This document shows, piece after piece, positions 63,923 through 64,000 of a stretch of DNA of 64,000 nt. The number at the start of each line of letters is the position of its first letter. The stretch's first letter is position 1. Source of the DNA: Fragum whitleyi (lineage: Eukaryota; Mollusca; Bivalvia; Cardiida; Cardiidae); NCBI GenBank assembly GCA_948146395.1, contig OX411556.1:26608596-26672595 (forward strand), written 5' to 3'. Under the pieces are notes generated by a model. That model searched no databases, was not told where the DNA came from, and saw only the letters and a list, made by a program, of their open reading frames with translations. The position numbers and the translations under genes were made by a program.

Positions 63923-64000
63923 GTATGTACCATATTTCTCCTAGTAAAAGCTCTAGGGAGCTATACATAATATGGTCAGGGAGCTTTTATTTGATATGCA

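Overview
This is eukaryotic, AT-rich, intron-containing DNA from an invertebrate, most likely a bivalve mollusc. The reasons are GT-AG exons separated by kilobase introns, a FAM117/GLCCI1-family gene, and dense families of short repeats that begin with AGCTCACCTGAGCAC or AGCTCCACTGGC, which I recall (not searched here) from bivalve genomes. No bacterial genes, rRNA or CRISPR array is visible.

Two plus-strand genes can be supported. Gene A (about 1-4886) shows only its last three exons. They encode a Ser/Thr/Pro/Asn-rich C-terminal tail with a PPGY motif and an LPSY motif; I do not recognise the gene. Its final coding segment is followed by about seven decaying tandem copies of the same segment (4798-6440). 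Gene B (33039 to beyond the window end) is a GLCCI1/FAM117 homologue. Seven exons with matching splice phases give about 390 codons, and the 3' end lies outside the window. Its upstream region (32585-32900) has three CACGTG boxes, a near-IR0 nuclear-receptor-like palindrome, CCAAT and a TATA-like stretch.

The 28 kb between the genes, and the introns of both, are mostly non-autonomous mobile elements. The most striking part is 13365-22254, where four elements are nested inside one another. The core is an array of about 43 units of 145 bp, with a higher-order duplication. Every intact unit carries four RGGTCA nuclear-receptor half-sites in a fixed DR4-DR6-DR2 order. Other tandem-unit elements lie at 11241-11833, 20570-21560 (TCAAGGTCA arrays), 22389-23599, 27364-28285 and 37201-38893 (G-rich hairpin units). 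A block of about 1.3 kb with decayed minus-strand exons occurs twice (8334-9620 and 22256-24825).

Smaller elements include a 28415-29656 element with mariner-like ends, a 33697-34261 element with an 8-bp target-site duplication and five subterminal motifs at each end, and a TTAA-targeting MITE whose empty site survives in the neighbouring tandem copy (5231-5395). There is also a palindrome-centred MITE family with TTAACCCTTGTCATG ends, tRNA-derived SINEs, and one SINE whose tRNA 5' half is amplified about 16 times (44490-45135). Several families of 60-90 bp near-perfect palindromes recur in the introns of gene B.

Repeat boundaries were read by eye and may be off by a few bases. No database search was possible.
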